From Pseudomethylobacillus aquaticus (GTDB taxonomy: Bacteria > Pseudomonadota > Gammaproteobacteria > Burkholderiales > Methylophilaceae): a DNA stretch of 64,000 nucleotides. A program made the position numbers and the translations under genes. The stretch is from NCBI RefSeq assembly GCF_003730115.1, contig NZ_RJVP01000004.1:124001-188000 (forward strand). Direction: 5' to 3'. Shown here piece after piece: positions 6,584-15,976 of this stretch; within the stretch, counting starts at the first letter, position 1, and every line of letters begins with the position of its first letter. The notes beneath the pieces are model-generated. The model made no database searches. It was not told the origin of the DNA and saw nothing but the letters and a program-made list of their open reading frames with translations.

Positions 6584-6624
6584 GAAATACTACGAAGTAC
6601 GGTTGGCTTGAGTTCTGAATGCAA

Positions 6625-6656
6625 AAAGGGCATGTACCAATCGGTACATGCCCTTT
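6625..6656 (-). terminator. Rho-independent terminator of sodB
   Basis: AAAGGGCATGTACC-AATC-GGTACATGCCCTTT is a perfect 14-bp stem with a 4-base loop. On the minus strand it runs into TTTTTGC. It lies 46 bp past the sodB stop. Confidence 0.92.
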
Positions 6657-6701
6657 CCATTTCTTGCTCAGGCGACCTTACCGCATCGCCTGTTGTGTCA
6701 C

Positions 6702-7283
6702 TTAAGCCGCGAAGTTAGCCGCAACAAAATCCCAGTTCACAATGGTCCAGAACTCTTCTGCATATTTGGCGCGCGCATTGCGGTAATCCACGTAGTAAGC
6801 GTGTTCCCATACGTCTATGGTCAGCAGCGGGGTCTGGCCGCTGGTGAGCGGGGTGCCGGCGTTGCTGGTGCTTTCCAGGCTTAGCGAGCCGTCCTTGTTC
6901 TTGACCAGCCATGCCCAGCCGGAACCGAAGGTGGTGATGGCTTTTTGCGTGAATTGCTTCTTGAATTCGTCAAAGGAACCGAAGGCCTTGTCGATGGCGG
7001 CTGCCAGTTCGCCGCTTGGAGCGCCGCCGCCGTTAGGCTTCAGGCCGTTCCAGTAGAAGGTGTGGTTCCATACTTGCGCGGCGTTGTTGAAGATGCCGCC
7101 GGAGGATTTCAGCACGATCTCTTCCAGGGTGGCGTTCTCGAACTCGGTGCCCTTGATCAGGTTGTTCAGGTTGGTGACATAGGTCTGGTGATGCTTGCCG
7201 TAGTGGAAGTCGATGGTTTCGGCAGAAATGACCGGGGCCAGTGCGTCTTTTGCATACGGCAGGGGTGGCAGGGTGTGTTCCAT
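6702..7283 (-). CDS. sodB: Superoxide dismutase, iron type
   Basis: Converts superoxide to oxygen and hydrogen peroxide in the cytoplasm. It is 193 residues, typical for Fe-SOD. Metal ligands are visible at H27 ([11 protein letters not shown]), H75 ([13 protein letters not shown]), D158 and H162 ([13 protein letters not shown]). The glutamine in AAQVWNH and the overall motif favour iron over manganese. It is transcribed alone, with a strong terminator at 6625-6656. Confidence 0.96.
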   Translation of the reverse strand: MEHTLPPLPYAKDALAPVISAETIDFHYGKHHQTYVTNLNNLIKGTEFENATLEEIVLKSSGGIFNNAAQVWNHTFYWNGLKPNGGGAPSGELAAAIDKAFGSFDEFKKQFTQKAITTFGSGWAWLVKNKDGSLSLESTSNAGTPLTSGQTPLLTIDVWEHAYYVDYRNARAKYAEEFWTIVNWDFVAANFAA

Positions 7284-7589
7284 TGAAGATCCTCACAAAT
7301 GTTAAATAATCAGGTAAATCCCGGGCTAGCGTTGCGACTACCGCTTTGTTAAATATTTTGCCACAGAATACAGGCAGGCAAACCGCTAGTTTGCCTGGCC
7401 GCACACAAGATGCAGCGCGTGCCAGCCTTATAGCTGGTGGCGACAGGCCATTATTTCAACGCTTGAGGCCACAAGCCGTGGGCGGGTCATGCAACATGGC
7501 CCATGCCCAGATTGCCACAACAACGTGTCATTCAATGTGCGGCTGGTGACATACAAGCCAGTGACATGCAGGCCCGCGCTGGCAGGAGC
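7284..7589. other. Gene-free stretch between xerC and sodB
   Basis: About 306 bp. It holds a 9-bp inverted repeat, CAGGCAAAC-CGCTA-GTTTGCCTG at 7375-7397, without a T-run on either strand. The sodB promoter should lie near 7290-7360, but I see no clear -35/-10 pair. Short open frames here show no recognisable protein. Confidence 0.6.
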
Positions 7590-8495
7590 TTATTTCTTGC
7601 GTGCGCGTGGGTGCGCCGCATCGTACACCTTGGCCAGGTGGTGGAAGTCCAGGTGCGTATACACCTGCGTGGTGCTGATGTTGGCGTGGCCCAGCATCTC
7701 CTGCACGGCGCGCAGGTCACCGCTGGATTGCAGCACATGGCTGGCAAAGCTGTGGCGCAGCATGTGCGGGTGCAGGTCGATGTTGATGCCTTGCTTGATG
7801 GCCCATTCCTTGAGGCGGTATTGCACCGAGCGGCCGGTCAGGCGTTTGCCGCGCTGATTGATGAACATGGCCTGCTCCGCTGGCGGGCACATCAGGCTGC
7901 GCGCCACAAGCCAGCGCTGGATTGCGCTGATGGCGTGGCTGCCCACCGGCACGATGCGGGTTTTGTTGCCTTTGCCGGTGACCACCAGCGTGGCGTTGCG
8001 GATATCGAGCGCGTTGAGGTTGAGCCCCACCAGCTCGGAAAGACGCAGGCCCGAGGAGTACAACAGTTCCAGCATGGCGCGGTCGCGCAGACTCAGCGCG
8101 TCGTCACCTTGTATCTCCACCAGCATCACCGCCTGATCCGCCGACAGTGCCTGTGGGAGTGGCTTGGCGGCTTTGGGTGCGCGCAGGCCGGTGCACGGGT
8201 TGTCTGTCATGCCGTGACGTTCTCCCAGGTAATGGAAGAAACCGCGCCAGGCAGACAGGGTGCGGGCGATGGATCGGCTGCCCATGCCGCGACCATGCAG
8301 CGTGGCGATGTGGCGGCGCATGTGGTTCACGGTGAGCTGCGTCAGGCCCTGTTTGACCGGTTGATCCTCCAGCAGGCTGAACAGCAGCTTGAGGTCGCGT
8401 GCGTAATGCGTGCAGGTAAGCTGACTCAGGCCGCGCTCATGCCGCAGATGGCTGAGGTAGGCCTCCAGATAAGCATGCTGCGCGTCGGTGGTCAT
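7590..8495 (-). CDS. xerC: Tyrosine recombinase XerC
   Basis: Site-specific recombinase that, with XerD, resolves chromosome dimers at dif. It is 301 residues. The N-terminal SAM-like DNA-binding domain (1-90) has YLSHLRHERGLSQLTCTHY. The catalytic domain shows the full R-K-H-R-H-Y set: R in SSGLRLSE, K in VTGKGNK, HMLRH, GHANIST and the tyrosine in QVYTHLD. The neighbouring DUF484 gene upstream is the common proteobacterial partner of xerC. Confidence 0.95.
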   Translation of the reverse strand: MTTDAQHAYLEAYLSHLRHERGLSQLTCTHYARDLKLLFSLLEDQPVKQGLTQLTVNHMRRHIATLHGRGMGSRSIARTLSAWRGFFHYLGERHGMTDNPCTGLRAPKAAKPLPQALSADQAVMLVEIQGDDALSLRDRAMLELLYSSGLRLSELVGLNLNALDIRNATLVVTGKGNKTRIVPVGSHAISAIQRWLVARSLMCPPAEQAMFINQRGKRLTGRSVQYRLKEWAIKQGINIDLHPHMLRHSFASHVLQSSGDLRAVQEMLGHANISTTQVYTHLDFHHLAKVYDAAHPRARKK

Positions 8496-8556
8496 GGTGT
8501 AAGCGCTTCAGTCTATCGGTCAGCAAATCAATCGGCGAGCTAGCCTGCTGGAACCG

Positions 8557-9240
8557 CTAAGGCAGGTGCGAGATCAGCGCAGCGCTGACCAGCTCACCGA
8601 TGCGTTTGAGGTATAGCGTGCCCATGCCGCTGTAGAAGCGCTCGGCGTCCGGCGCGGCCAGCGCCAGCAGGCCGAATACACGCTCGCCACGCAGGCTGAT
8701 CAGCGCGCAGGAGAGCGGTGTGGCATCAGCCGGGAACATGCCAGGCAGGGCCACAGGTGGCAAGGGGCCGCAGTAGGGGGCCTTCTGGCTGCTGGTCCAT
8801 TCGCGCAATTCCGCCGGGCAGGGGCGTAGCGCCGGGTGGCTGCTGTGCACACTGGTGCTGTCGCTCCACAGCTGGATGCCCACGTAGGGGATCTTGAAAT
8901 CTTCCAGCAGGCTGACCTGCATCAGTTGCAGCAGCACGGCAAAATTGTCCGAGGCCAGCAGGCCCAGGCTGAGCCTGTGCACTTTGTCGCTGATGCTGTC
9001 GTTCTCTTCACCGAAGCGCATCAGTTCCGCGAGGCGTGCTTCCAGTACGCGGATCTTGTCGCGCTGTGCCAGTTGCTGGCGCTCTGCCAGAGAAACCGTG
9101 CCGCTGCCATGCTGGCTGGGCAGGTACATATCGGCAAGCAGCGCCTGATGGCGCTCAAAGAACTGCGGGTTCTGCTGCAGGTAAGCGCTGACTTCGGCCT
9201 CCGCGTTGATGTCGCTGTCTGTTGCGTTGTGTTCTTGCAT
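8557..9240 (-). CDS. DUF484 family protein
   Basis: About 227 residues. The N-terminal part is helical with a short coiled coil (LAERQQLAQRDKIRVLEARL), followed by a GAF-like domain. It shows the family signature VSAYLQQNPQFFERHQALLA near the start. DUF484 genes usually sit between dapF and xerC, as here, but no molecular function is established. I prefer the ATG at 9240 over 9255 because AAGGA sits 7 bases before it. Confidence 0.85.
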   Translation of the reverse strand: MQEHNATDSDINAEAEVSAYLQQNPQFFERHQALLADMYLPSQHGSGTVSLAERQQLAQRDKIRVLEARLAELMRFGEENDSISDKVHRLSLGLLASDNFAVLLQLMQVSLLEDFKIPYVGIQLWSDSTSVHSSHPALRPCPAELREWTSSQKAPYCGPLPPVALPGMFPADATPLSCALISLRGERVFGLLALAAPDAERFYSGMGTLYLKRIGELVSAALISHLP

Positions 9241-9279
9241 TTTCAAGTCCTTCATCTGTGCCGTTATGGGGGCGCTGGA

Positions 9280-10140
9280 TCAGCGCACCGGCGAGGTCTG
9301 GCTGAACAGGGCGGTGTCGAACTCGCCCTCGAATACGGTCACGGCCGGGCCGGTCATCATCACCGGCTGGCCCGGGCCGGCCCAGTCTATGGTGAGGTCG
9401 CCACCACGTGTGCTCACCGTGACCGGCGAGGTCAGTTGGCCCAACTGGATACCCGCCACCACGGCGGCGCAGGCGCCCGTGCCGCAGGCCAGCGTCTCGC
9501 CGCTGCCGCGCTCGAATACACGCAGCCGGATGTGCTGAGGTTGCACCACCTGCATGAAGCCTGCGTTCACATGTTGCGGAAAGCGCGGGTGCGCTTCGAT
9601 CTGCGGGCCTTGCGTGGCCACCGGGGCGGTGTCTACATCGTCCACCACTTGCACCGCATGCGGGTTGCCCATGGAGACGGTGCTGATCATCACGGTCGCA
9701 TCAGTGAGCGTCAGCGCATATTGCCCGGCCTGTGTGTCGCTGACGAACGGGATCTCGGCTGGCGCGAAGCGCGGTGCGCCCATGTTCACGGTGACCAGGC
9801 CGTTCTGCTCCAATCTGGGCTGGATGATGCCAGAGGCGGTTTGCACCACGATCTGCGATTTTTGCGTCAGGCCCTGTTCGTGCACGAAGCGCACGAAACA
9901 GCGCGCGCCATTGCCGCATTGCTCTACTTCGCCGCCGTCGGCATTGAAGATGCGGTAACGGAAATCCACGTCGGCAGCATCGGCACGCTCTACCAGCAGT
10001 AGCTGATCGAAGCCGATGCCGAACTGGCGGTGGGCGAGCAGACGGATCTGCTCCGGCTGCAGGGCGATGGTTTGCGAGCAGGCGTCGATGACCATGAAGT
10101 CATTGCCCAGGCCGTGCATCTTGCTGAAACGGATTTTCAT
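9280..10140 (-). CDS. dapF: Diaminopimelate epimerase
   Basis: Interconverts LL- and meso-diaminopimelate for lysine and peptidoglycan synthesis. It is 286 residues, the usual length. It begins [20 protein letters not shown]. The two catalytic cysteines sit in [11 protein letters not shown] and [11 protein letters not shown]. The ATG at 10140 fits the family N-terminus; the frame extends farther upstream but without conserved sequence. It is followed by DUF484 and xerC on the same strand. Confidence 0.97.
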   Translation of the reverse strand: MKIRFSKMHGLGNDFMVIDACSQTIALQPEQIRLLAHRQFGIGFDQLLLVERADAADVDFRYRIFNADGGEVEQCGNGARCFVRFVHEQGLTQKSQIVVQTASGIIQPRLEQNGLVTVNMGAPRFAPAEIPFVSDTQAGQYALTLTDATVMISTVSMGNPHAVQVVDDVDTAPVATQGPQIEAHPRFPQHVNAGFMQVVQPQHIRLRVFERGSGETLACGTGACAAVVAGIQLGQLTSPVTVSTRGGDLTIDWAGPGQPVMMTGPAVTVFEGEFDTALFSQTSPVR

Positions 10141-10174
10141 GATGTGATGCTTGTATCTGAATTGAGGGGCGGGC

Positions 10175-10996
10175 TCAAGGTTTTTTGAACCGACGGTAGT
10201 TCCACAGGTATTGCTCAGGCTTGCTACGCACCAGCTGCTCGACGGCATTGTTGATGCCTTGCGGGCTGAGGTCGCCGGTCAGTGGCTGCAAATGCAGTAC
10301 AAAGCCGCGACCCCAGCTCAGGCGTTCGCCGAACACCAGGATGGTGTCCACGTTGGGCAGTTGTGCCAGCTTGCTGGCCAGTGTCATGGTGTAGGCCGGG
10401 TAATCGAAAAAACGCGCCCACACGCCTTCGTCCTTTTCCGGTACCTGGTCAGGCAGCACGCCGATGGCTTCGCCACGTTTGAGGCTGCGCATCAGTTCAC
10501 GTATGCCGCCCAGTGTGGTCGGCACCTGACGCATCTGGCCACGATTGCGGCCCAGTGCGGTCAGGCGTTGCAGCCAGGGCTGGCGTGGCGGGCGGAACAG
10601 CACATTGATGGGGTGATGTGCCGCGTAGTAGCGTGCGGTGATCTCGTAACAGCCCAGGTGCGGCGTTAGGAACACGATGCCGCGCTTTGCCGCATGGGCA
10701 GCTTCCACATGCTCCCAGCCATGCACCTGTTTGACCCAGCCCAGCACTTGTTCGGCTGGGCGGAACCAGATGGCGAAAGTCTCCATCAGGCCTTTGCCGG
10801 TCTCGCTGGTGCTGAGGCGCATGAGCCGACGGCTGGCGGCGCTGGTGCTGGTGATGTTGGTGATACGGATGTTGCTGCGTGCAGTTTGCCGGAACTTTTG
10901 CGAGCTAAGACGCATCATCCATCCAGCTACAACGCCTGCTGCGTGGATCGCAGGCAGTGGCAGGCGGGAGAAAGCATGGAATAAGAGCTCAAGCAT
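10175..10996 (-). CDS. Lipid A biosynthesis acyltransferase (LpxL/HtrB family)
   Basis: Membrane-associated acyltransferase that adds a secondary acyl chain to lipid A. About 273 residues. An N-terminal hydrophobic helix ([20 protein letters not shown]) is followed by the HX4E catalytic motif HLGCYE and the downstream block [15 protein letters not shown]. The TTG at 11011 or ATG at 10996 could start it; ATG has AAAGA in front. Which acyl chain and position it serves cannot be told from sequence. Confidence 0.88.
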   Translation of the reverse strand: MLELLFHAFSRLPLPAIHAAGVVAGWMMRLSSQKFRQTARSNIRITNITSTSAASRRLMRLSTSETGKGLMETFAIWFRPAEQVLGWVKQVHGWEHVEAAHAAKRGIVFLTPHLGCYEITARYYAAHHPINVLFRPPRQPWLQRLTALGRNRGQMRQVPTTLGGIRELMRSLKRGEAIGVLPDQVPEKDEGVWARFFDYPAYTMTLASKLAQLPNVDTILVFGERLSWGRGFVLHLQPLTGDLSPQGINNAVEQLVRSKPEQYLWNYRRFKKP

Positions 10997-11127
10997 GAAT
11001 ATCTTTTGCAAAACTTGCGACTTTGCTATTCTACCCAGTCTTTTTGGTCAAGTCTTTTACCAGCCCGTCCATCGGGGTCGCGGAAGCGCTTGAAACTGCA
11101 CACGCTTAACGCTACGAGATTGTTTTA

Positions 11128-12303
11128 ATGAACGAATATCTATTTACTTCCGAATCGGTTTCCGAGGGTCACCCGGACAAGGTGGCGGACCAGATCTCCG
11201 ATGCCATCCTGGATGCCATTCTGGCGCAGGATCCGTATGCCCGCGTGGCCGCTGAAACACTGGTGACCACCGGTCTGGTGATCCTGGCGGGTGAGATCAC
11301 CACCAAGGCCCAAGTGGATTACGCCCGAGTGGCGCGCGACACCATACGCCGCATCGGTTATGCCGACCCCACGCTGCGCTTCGATGCCGATGGTTGCTCG
11401 GTGCATGTGTGCTACGGTCAGCAAAGTCCCAACATCGCGCAGGGTGTGGACCGCGCGTCTGATGATTACCTGAATCAGGGTGCTGGCGATCAGGGCCTGA
11501 TGTTCGGTTATGCCTGCGATGAAACGCCTACCCTGATGCCTTTGCCTTTGTACCTTTCGCATCGTCTGGTCGAGCGTCAGTCGCAACTGCGCAAGGATGG
11601 CCGTCTGCCATGGCTGCGTCCGGATGCCAAAAGCCAGGTCACGGTCAAGTATGTGGACGGCAAGCCGTTCTCCATCGACACCGTGGTGCTGTCCACCCAG
11701 CATAGCCCGGAGTTCAGCTCCGATGCCAAGCAGGAAGAGCTGCGTGCACTGGTCATCGAACACATCATCAAGCCGGTGCTGCCAGCCGAGCTGATCAAGG
11801 GCGATATCCAGTATCTGGTCAATCCCACCGGTTGTTTCGAGATCGGTGGCCCGCACGGCGATGCTGGCCTCACCGGCCGCAAGATCATCGTGGATACCTA
11901 CGGCGGCGCTGCACCGCATGGTGGCGGCGCATTCTCCGGCAAGGACCCGTCCAAGGTGGACCGTTCTGCTGCCTATGCTGCCCGCTACGTGGCCAAGAAC
12001 ATCGTCGCGGCTGGCCTGGCGCAGCGTTGTCTGGTGCAGGTGTCGTATGCGATCGGTGTGGCCAAGCCAACGTCCATCATGGTGGAAACCTATGGCACCG
12101 GCAAGGTGTCCGATGCCAGGCTGACCGAACTGGTGCAAGCGCATTTCGACTTGCGCCCCAAGGGCATCGTGCAAATGCTGGACCTGCTGCGTCCCATCTA
12201 CAGCAAGACGGCCGCCTACGGCCACTTCGGCCGTGACGAGCCAGAGTTTACCTGGGAGGCGTTGGATAAAGCCTCTGCCCTTAAGGCCGCTGCAGGACTG
12301 TAA
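11128..12303 (+). CDS. metK: S-adenosylmethionine synthetase
   Basis: Makes SAM from methionine and ATP. It is 391 residues. Visible motifs are [20 protein letters not shown] (ATP/methionine site), [12 protein letters not shown], and the P-loop-like [20 protein letters not shown]. It is divergent from the acyltransferase gene; the shared promoter region is about 130 bp. It heads the SAM-cycle group with ahcY and metF. Confidence 0.98.
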   Translation: MNEYLFTSESVSEGHPDKVADQISDAILDAILAQDPYARVAAETLVTTGLVILAGEITTKAQVDYARVARDTIRRIGYADPTLRFDADGCSVHVCYGQQSPNIAQGVDRASDDYLNQGAGDQGLMFGYACDETPTLMPLPLYLSHRLVERQSQLRKDGRLPWLRPDAKSQVTVKYVDGKPFSIDTVVLSTQHSPEFSSDAKQEELRALVIEHIIKPVLPAELIKGDIQYLVNPTGCFEIGGPHGDAGLTGRKIIVDTYGGAAPHGGGAFSGKDPSKVDRSAAYAARYVAKNIVAAGLAQRCLVQVSYAIGVAKPTSIMVETYGTGKVSDARLTELVQAHFDLRPKGIVQMLDLLRPIYSKTAAYGHFGRDEPEFTWEALDKASALKAAAGL

Positions 12304-12339
12304 TTCGCAAGGCTGCCAGGTCAGACCAGATGGCCTGAC

Positions 12340-12368
12340 TTGGCGGGCAAGCAAACAAGCCTTATAAT
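12340..12368 (+). promoter_or_regulatory. Sigma-70-type promoter for the riboswitch-ahcY transcript
   Basis: TTGGCG (12340-12345), a 17-base spacer and a perfect TATAAT (12363-12368). The predicted start near 12375 is just before the riboswitch. Confidence 0.65.
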
Positions 12369-12379
12369 TCAATTATTAA

Positions 12380-12461
12380 CCGAGGAACGCTGCGAGGCGC
12401 ACATCAGGTGCCCCCAGGCTCGGTTGTCAAAGCAGTCCACCGCTTTGCGAACGGCGTTCAC
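12380..12461 (+). ncRNA. S-adenosylhomocysteine (SAH) riboswitch
   Basis: The leader contains the conserved SAH-aptamer blocks in order: CCGAGGAACGCTGCGAG, CCCCAGGCTCGG, and AACGGCGTTCAC after a variable arm. CCGAG pairs with CTCGG (P1) and AACGC with GCGTT, giving the pseudoknotted fold of the family. It lies about 90 bp upstream of ahcY, the classic position, where SAH binding raises expression of the enzyme that removes SAH. Confidence 0.92.
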
Positions 12462-12553
12462 TTATTTAACTCGTGCCGGACACGGGAAATGGGTGAAGCA
12501 AGCGCCAGTCGCAACTCCATTCCCTTCCGTCACGCATTCATTTGAGAGAAACC

Positions 12554-13963
12554 ATGAATACTGTGACCGACATTCAAGATTACGTAGTAGCCGATATGAG
12601 CCTCGCCGACTGGGGCCGTAAAGAGATCGCCATCGCCGAGACCGAGATGCCCGGCCTGATGGCTATCCGCGAAGAATACGCGCTGACCAAGCCACTCAAG
12701 GGCGCGCGCATCACCGGCTCCCTGCACATGACCATACAGACCGCCGTGCTGATCGAGACCCTGAAAGACCTGGGTGCGGATGTACGCTGGGCGTCCTGCA
12801 ACATCTTCTCTACGCAGGACCATGCCGCTGCCGCGATTGCAGCGACCGGCACCGCCGTGTTCGCGATCAAGGGCGAAACGCTGGAAGAGTACTGGGATTA
12901 CACCCACCGCATCTTTGAATGGACGGATGGCGGCTACTCCAACATGATCCTGGACGATGGTGGCGATGCCACCTTGCTGCTGCACTTGGGCACCAAGGCC
13001 GAGAGCGATATCAGCGTGCTGAATCATCCCGGCTCCGAAGAAGAGACCTGCCTGTTCAACGCCATCAAGGAAAAGCTCAAGGTCGATCCGACCTGGTACT
13101 CCACGCGTCTCAAGCACATCAAGGGTGTGACCGAAGAGACCACTACCGGCGTGCACCGACTGTACCAGATGCACAAGGAAGGCCGTCTGGCGTTCCCGGC
13201 CATCAACGTCAACGATTCCGTGACCAAGTCCAAGTTCGATAACCTGTACGGTTGCCGCGAATCGCTGGTGGATGGCATCAAGCGCGCCACCGATGTGATG
13301 ATCGCTGGCAAAGTGGCGGTGGTGGCAGGTTACGGTGACGTGGGCAAGGGCTCTGCCCAGGCGCTACGCGCCTTGTCTGCGCAGGTGTGGGTGACCGAGA
13401 TCGACCCGATCTGTGCACTGCAGGCGGCCATGGAAGGTTACCGTGTGGTGACCATGGATTATGCGGCTGAACATGCGGACATCTTCGTGACCGCCACCGG
13501 CAACTACCATGTGATCACCCATGACCACATGGCGCGTATGAAGGATCAGGCCATCGTCTGCAACATCGGCCACTTCGATAATGAGATCGATGTGGCGGGT
13601 ATCGAGAAGTACCAGTGGGAAGAGATCAAGCCGCAGGTCGATCATGTGATCTTCCCAGACGGTAAACGCATCATCCTGCTGGCCAAGGGCCGCCTGGTGA
13701 ACCTGGGTTGTGGTACCGGTCATCCGTCCTACGTGATGTCCAGCTCCTTTGCCAACCAGACCATCGCCCAGATCGAGCTGTACAGCAACACGGCCGCTTA
13801 CCCGGTCGGGGTGTATACACTGCCCAAGCATCTGGATGAGAAAGTGGCGCGCCTGCAACTGAAGAAACTGAACGCCCAGCTGACCGAGCTGAGTGATCAG
13901 CAGGCGGCTTACATCGGGGTGACCAAGCAAGGCCCGTTCAAGCCAGAGCACTATCGTTACTAA
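12554..13963 (+). CDS. ahcY: Adenosylhomocysteinase
   Basis: Hydrolyses SAH to adenosine and homocysteine, relieving product inhibition of methyltransferases. It is 469 residues, the longer bacterial form. Substrate and NAD sites are visible: [32 protein letters not shown], the NAD-binding [18 protein letters not shown], and [13 protein letters not shown]. The C-terminus KPEHYRY is characteristic. The ATG at 12554 has GAGAG six bases before it; TTG at 12542 is less likely. Controlled by the SAH riboswitch. Confidence 0.98.
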   Translation: MNTVTDIQDYVVADMSLADWGRKEIAIAETEMPGLMAIREEYALTKPLKGARITGSLHMTIQTAVLIETLKDLGADVRWASCNIFSTQDHAAAAIAATGTAVFAIKGETLEEYWDYTHRIFEWTDGGYSNMILDDGGDATLLLHLGTKAESDISVLNHPGSEEETCLFNAIKEKLKVDPTWYSTRLKHIKGVTEETTTGVHRLYQMHKEGRLAFPAINVNDSVTKSKFDNLYGCRESLVDGIKRATDVMIAGKVAVVAGYGDVGKGSAQALRALSAQVWVTEIDPICALQAAMEGYRVVTMDYAAEHADIFVTATGNYHVITHDHMARMKDQAIVCNIGHFDNEIDVAGIEKYQWEEIKPQVDHVIFPDGKRIILLAKGRLVNLGCGTGHPSYVMSSSFANQTIAQIELYSNTAAYPVGVYTLPKHLDEKVARLQLKKLNAQLTELSDQQAAYIGVTKQGPFKPEHYRY

Positions 13964-14157
13964 ACAGCCAATCCGTGGTGGCCGTGCCTTGATCGGCGGC
14001 CGGCGCAGGAGGGTCAGCAACAAGCAGGCTTGGCAATAAGCAGGATTAGCAAGCCTTGTCCGGGGGGCTGGTGTTGCAACGGTGTTCAAGTTACCGTTGC
14101 CTTACCAGTCCTATTGCTAAGCTGGTTTGTACGTTAGTCCAACTCGAAGGAGGCACC

Positions 14158-14502
14158 ATGAAATTGCTAGTCGTCTGGTTGTTGAACGCACTGGCCTTGC
14201 TGGCCGTGGCTTATCTGATGCCATCCATCCAGGTGGCAGGCTTCACTGGGGCACTGATCGCAGCGGCGGTGATCGGGCTGGTCAACATGCTGATCCGCCC
14301 TTTACTGGTGATCCTGACCTTGCCGGTCACGGTGCTGACACTGGGTCTGTTCATCTTTGTGATCAACGGTGTGTTGTTCCTGGTGGTGGGCAATCTGTTG
14401 CAGGGCTTCGAAGTGGCGAGTTTGATGGCCGGTATCATCGGTGCCGTGCTGTATAGCGTGATCTCCTGGATATTGACGGCGGTGCTGCTCGGCGACGATT
14501 GA
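14158..14502 (+). CDS. Small four-helix membrane protein (phage holin 4-2 / YvlD family)
   Basis: A 114-residue protein with about four hydrophobic segments and the family pattern GLVNMLIRPLLVILTLPVTV plus LFIFVINGVLFLVVG. Despite the family name it is a chromosomal membrane protein, with no phage genes nearby. A strong AAGGAGG precedes the ATG at 14158. In many betaproteobacteria it sits between ahcY and metF, but its role in the cycle, if any, is unknown. Confidence 0.85.
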   Translation: MKLLVVWLLNALALLAVAYLMPSIQVAGFTGALIAAAVIGLVNMLIRPLLVILTLPVTVLTLGLFIFVINGVLFLVVGNLLQGFEVASLMAGIIGAVLYSVISWILTAVLLGDD

Positions 14503-14539
14503 TACGTTGTCAGGGCCTACGCAGCCGCGACTAAATTAA

Positions 14540-15385
14540 ATGAAAAGTGTACCTGTGATCAGTTTTGAGTTCTTCCCGCCCAAGACGGCGGAGGGGCAGG
14601 CCAAGTTGCGCGAAGCGCGCAGGCAGCTTGCCCTGCATCAACCCAAGTTCTTTTCCGTCACCTTCGGTGCCGGTGGTTCCACGCGTGACCGCACCATGGA
14701 AACGGTGCTGGAGATCCGCAGCGAAGGCTTTGACGCCGCGCCGCATATCTCCGGCATCTCTTCCTCGCGTGACGAGATCCGTCAGTTGCTGGACGCTTAC
14801 CAGCAGCATGATATCCATCATCTGGTGGTGCTGCGCGGTGACCTGCCCTCGGGCGAAGCCAGTGTGGGGGATTTTCGCTACGCCAACGAGCTGGTGAGCT
14901 TCATCCGTGAGCACAGTGGCGACTGGTTCAATATCGAGGTGGCGGCCTATCCGGAGTTTCATCCGGAAGCCGCGTCGCCTGCAGCGGACCTGGCCAACTT
15001 CAAACGCAAGGTGGAGGCCGGTGCCAATAGTGCCATCACGCAGTATTTCTACAATGTGGATGCCTATTTCGGTTTCATGGAACAGTGTGCGGGTGCGGGC
15101 ATCACCATCCCGGTGGTGCCGGGTGTGATGCCGATCTACAACTACACGCAACTGGCGCGTTTTTCGGATGTGTGTGGTGCGGAGATCCCGCGCTGGCTGC
15201 GTCTGCGTTTGCAGGAATATGCCAACGACCTGCCTTCATTGCGTGCCTTGGGCATGGATGTGGTGACGGATGTGTGTGAGCGTCTGCTCGCGGCGGGTGC
15301 GCCCGGATTGCATTTCTATACGCTGAATCAGGCCGGGATCATCTCCACCATACTGCAGCGTTTGCCGTTGCCGGCAGCCCGCTAA
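14540..15385 (+). CDS. metF: Methylenetetrahydrofolate reductase
   Basis: Flavin enzyme that reduces 5,10-methylene-THF to 5-methyl-THF for methionine synthesis. It is 281 residues. It begins MKSVPVISFEFFPPK, with the catalytic glutamate in FEFFPPK. Other motifs are VTFGAGGSTRD, VVLRGDLP (folate/flavin contacts) and GANSAITQYFYN. It closes the SAM-cycle group. Confidence 0.97.
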   Translation: MKSVPVISFEFFPPKTAEGQAKLREARRQLALHQPKFFSVTFGAGGSTRDRTMETVLEIRSEGFDAAPHISGISSSRDEIRQLLDAYQQHDIHHLVVLRGDLPSGEASVGDFRYANELVSFIREHSGDWFNIEVAAYPEFHPEAASPAADLANFKRKVEAGANSAITQYFYNVDAYFGFMEQCAGAGITIPVVPGVMPIYNYTQLARFSDVCGAEIPRWLRLRLQEYANDLPSLRALGMDVVTDVCERLLAAGAPGLHFYTLNQAGIISTILQRLPLPAAR

Positions 15386-15451
15386 AGGCTTGAAGATACA
15401 AGCTTGAAACTGTGAAGGGTAGCAGCACGCTGTTCTACAGCAGCGTGTTGG

Positions 15452-15481
15452 TCAGGCAGGGCAGCTAACGCCCGTGCCTGA
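15452..15481. terminator. Hairpin between convergent metF and smg
   Basis: TCAGGCAGGGC-AGCTAAC-GCCCGTGCCTGA forms a long stem with one bulge. There is no clear U-run on either strand, so termination here is a guess. A second hairpin, CACGCTG...CAGCAGCGTG, lies just before it. Confidence 0.4.
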
Positions 15482-15500
15482 TTAAGCCCTCATTGAACCT

Positions 15501-15950
15501 TTAGTGCAGCGTAGGCTGGCTGTCACCGAACACGGCATCTTCAACGAACAGATAGTCGTTGGCGGTGCCCTGATTGCGCAGTGCCATCAGCACGATCCAG
15601 CGCGTCTCTTCGATACCGACTTCAGGCTGTGGCAGTGCCAGTGCGCGGTCGATGACCAGTTCGCGCTGCGCCGGGCTCAGTACACGGGTCTGTTCCAGGA
15701 AGATCAGGAAACCCAGCGCCTGCTGGTTGATCTTCTTGCGCTCAGCTTCTGCGTAGATGCGCACACTGCCGGACTGTTGTGCGCTGTCTGTGGCACTCAT
15801 GGCTTCCAGGGCGGTAAACCAGTCGAATGCGCCGTTGATGTCTTCTTCGTCGAAGCCCGCAGCGTAAAGCTCTTTGGACAAGGTGTGATGGTCTGGACGG
15901 ACATTGACCTCGAAGTAGTTCTCAAACAGGTAGACCAGAACCTCAAACAT
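15501..15950 (-). CDS. smg: Smg / DUF494 family protein
   Basis: A 149-residue cytoplasmic protein starting MFEVLVYLFENYF, the usual Smg N-terminus, with AGFDEEDINGAFDWFTALEA. Genes of this family sit next to dprA in beta- and gammaproteobacteria, but the molecular role is not known. AGGAGA precedes the ATG. Confidence 0.93.
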   Translation of the reverse strand: MFEVLVYLFENYFEVNVRPDHHTLSKELYAAGFDEEDINGAFDWFTALEAMSATDSAQQSGSVRIYAEAERKKINQQALGFLIFLEQTRVLSPAQRELVIDRALALPQPEVGIEETRWIVLMALRNQGTANDYLFVEDAVFGDSQPTLH

Positions 15951-15976
15951 GGAATCTCCTAAATAATTGAACAGGG

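Larger units (their letters stand above)
4330..6622 (+). mobile_element. Cluster of three integron-type gene cassettes lacking an integrase
   Basis: Three plus-strand cassettes are bounded by GTTRNNN core sites at 4330 (GTTAGCA), 5415 (GTTAGCC) and 5653 (GTTATGT). For cassette B the starting core GTTAGCC is the exact complement of GGCTAAC at 5579-5585. For cassette C, GTTATGT matches the complement of GCATAAC (6466-6472) at 6 of 7 positions. In both, GTCAAGC follows after a 6-base spacer, as in the R''-L'' half of attC. The island is AT-richer than its surroundings, and its genes run opposite to their neighbours. I see no intI gene. The 3' end near 6622 is uncertain because REP sequences interrupt the last site. 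Confidence 0.65.

Noticed and set aside
7590-8495. xerC as the integrase of the cassette cluster
   Set aside because: It has XerC motifs and the standard xerC-DUF484-dapF neighbourhood. I see no insert like the extra domain of integron integrases, and it belongs to the core genome.
11000-11127. SAM riboswitch upstream of metK
   Set aside because: I looked for SAM-I/II aptamer blocks in the leader and saw none; only the ahcY leader has a riboswitch.
14158-14502. Phage holin, as evidence of a prophage
   Set aside because: Family name only. The gene is single, between ahcY and metF, with no phage genes around it.
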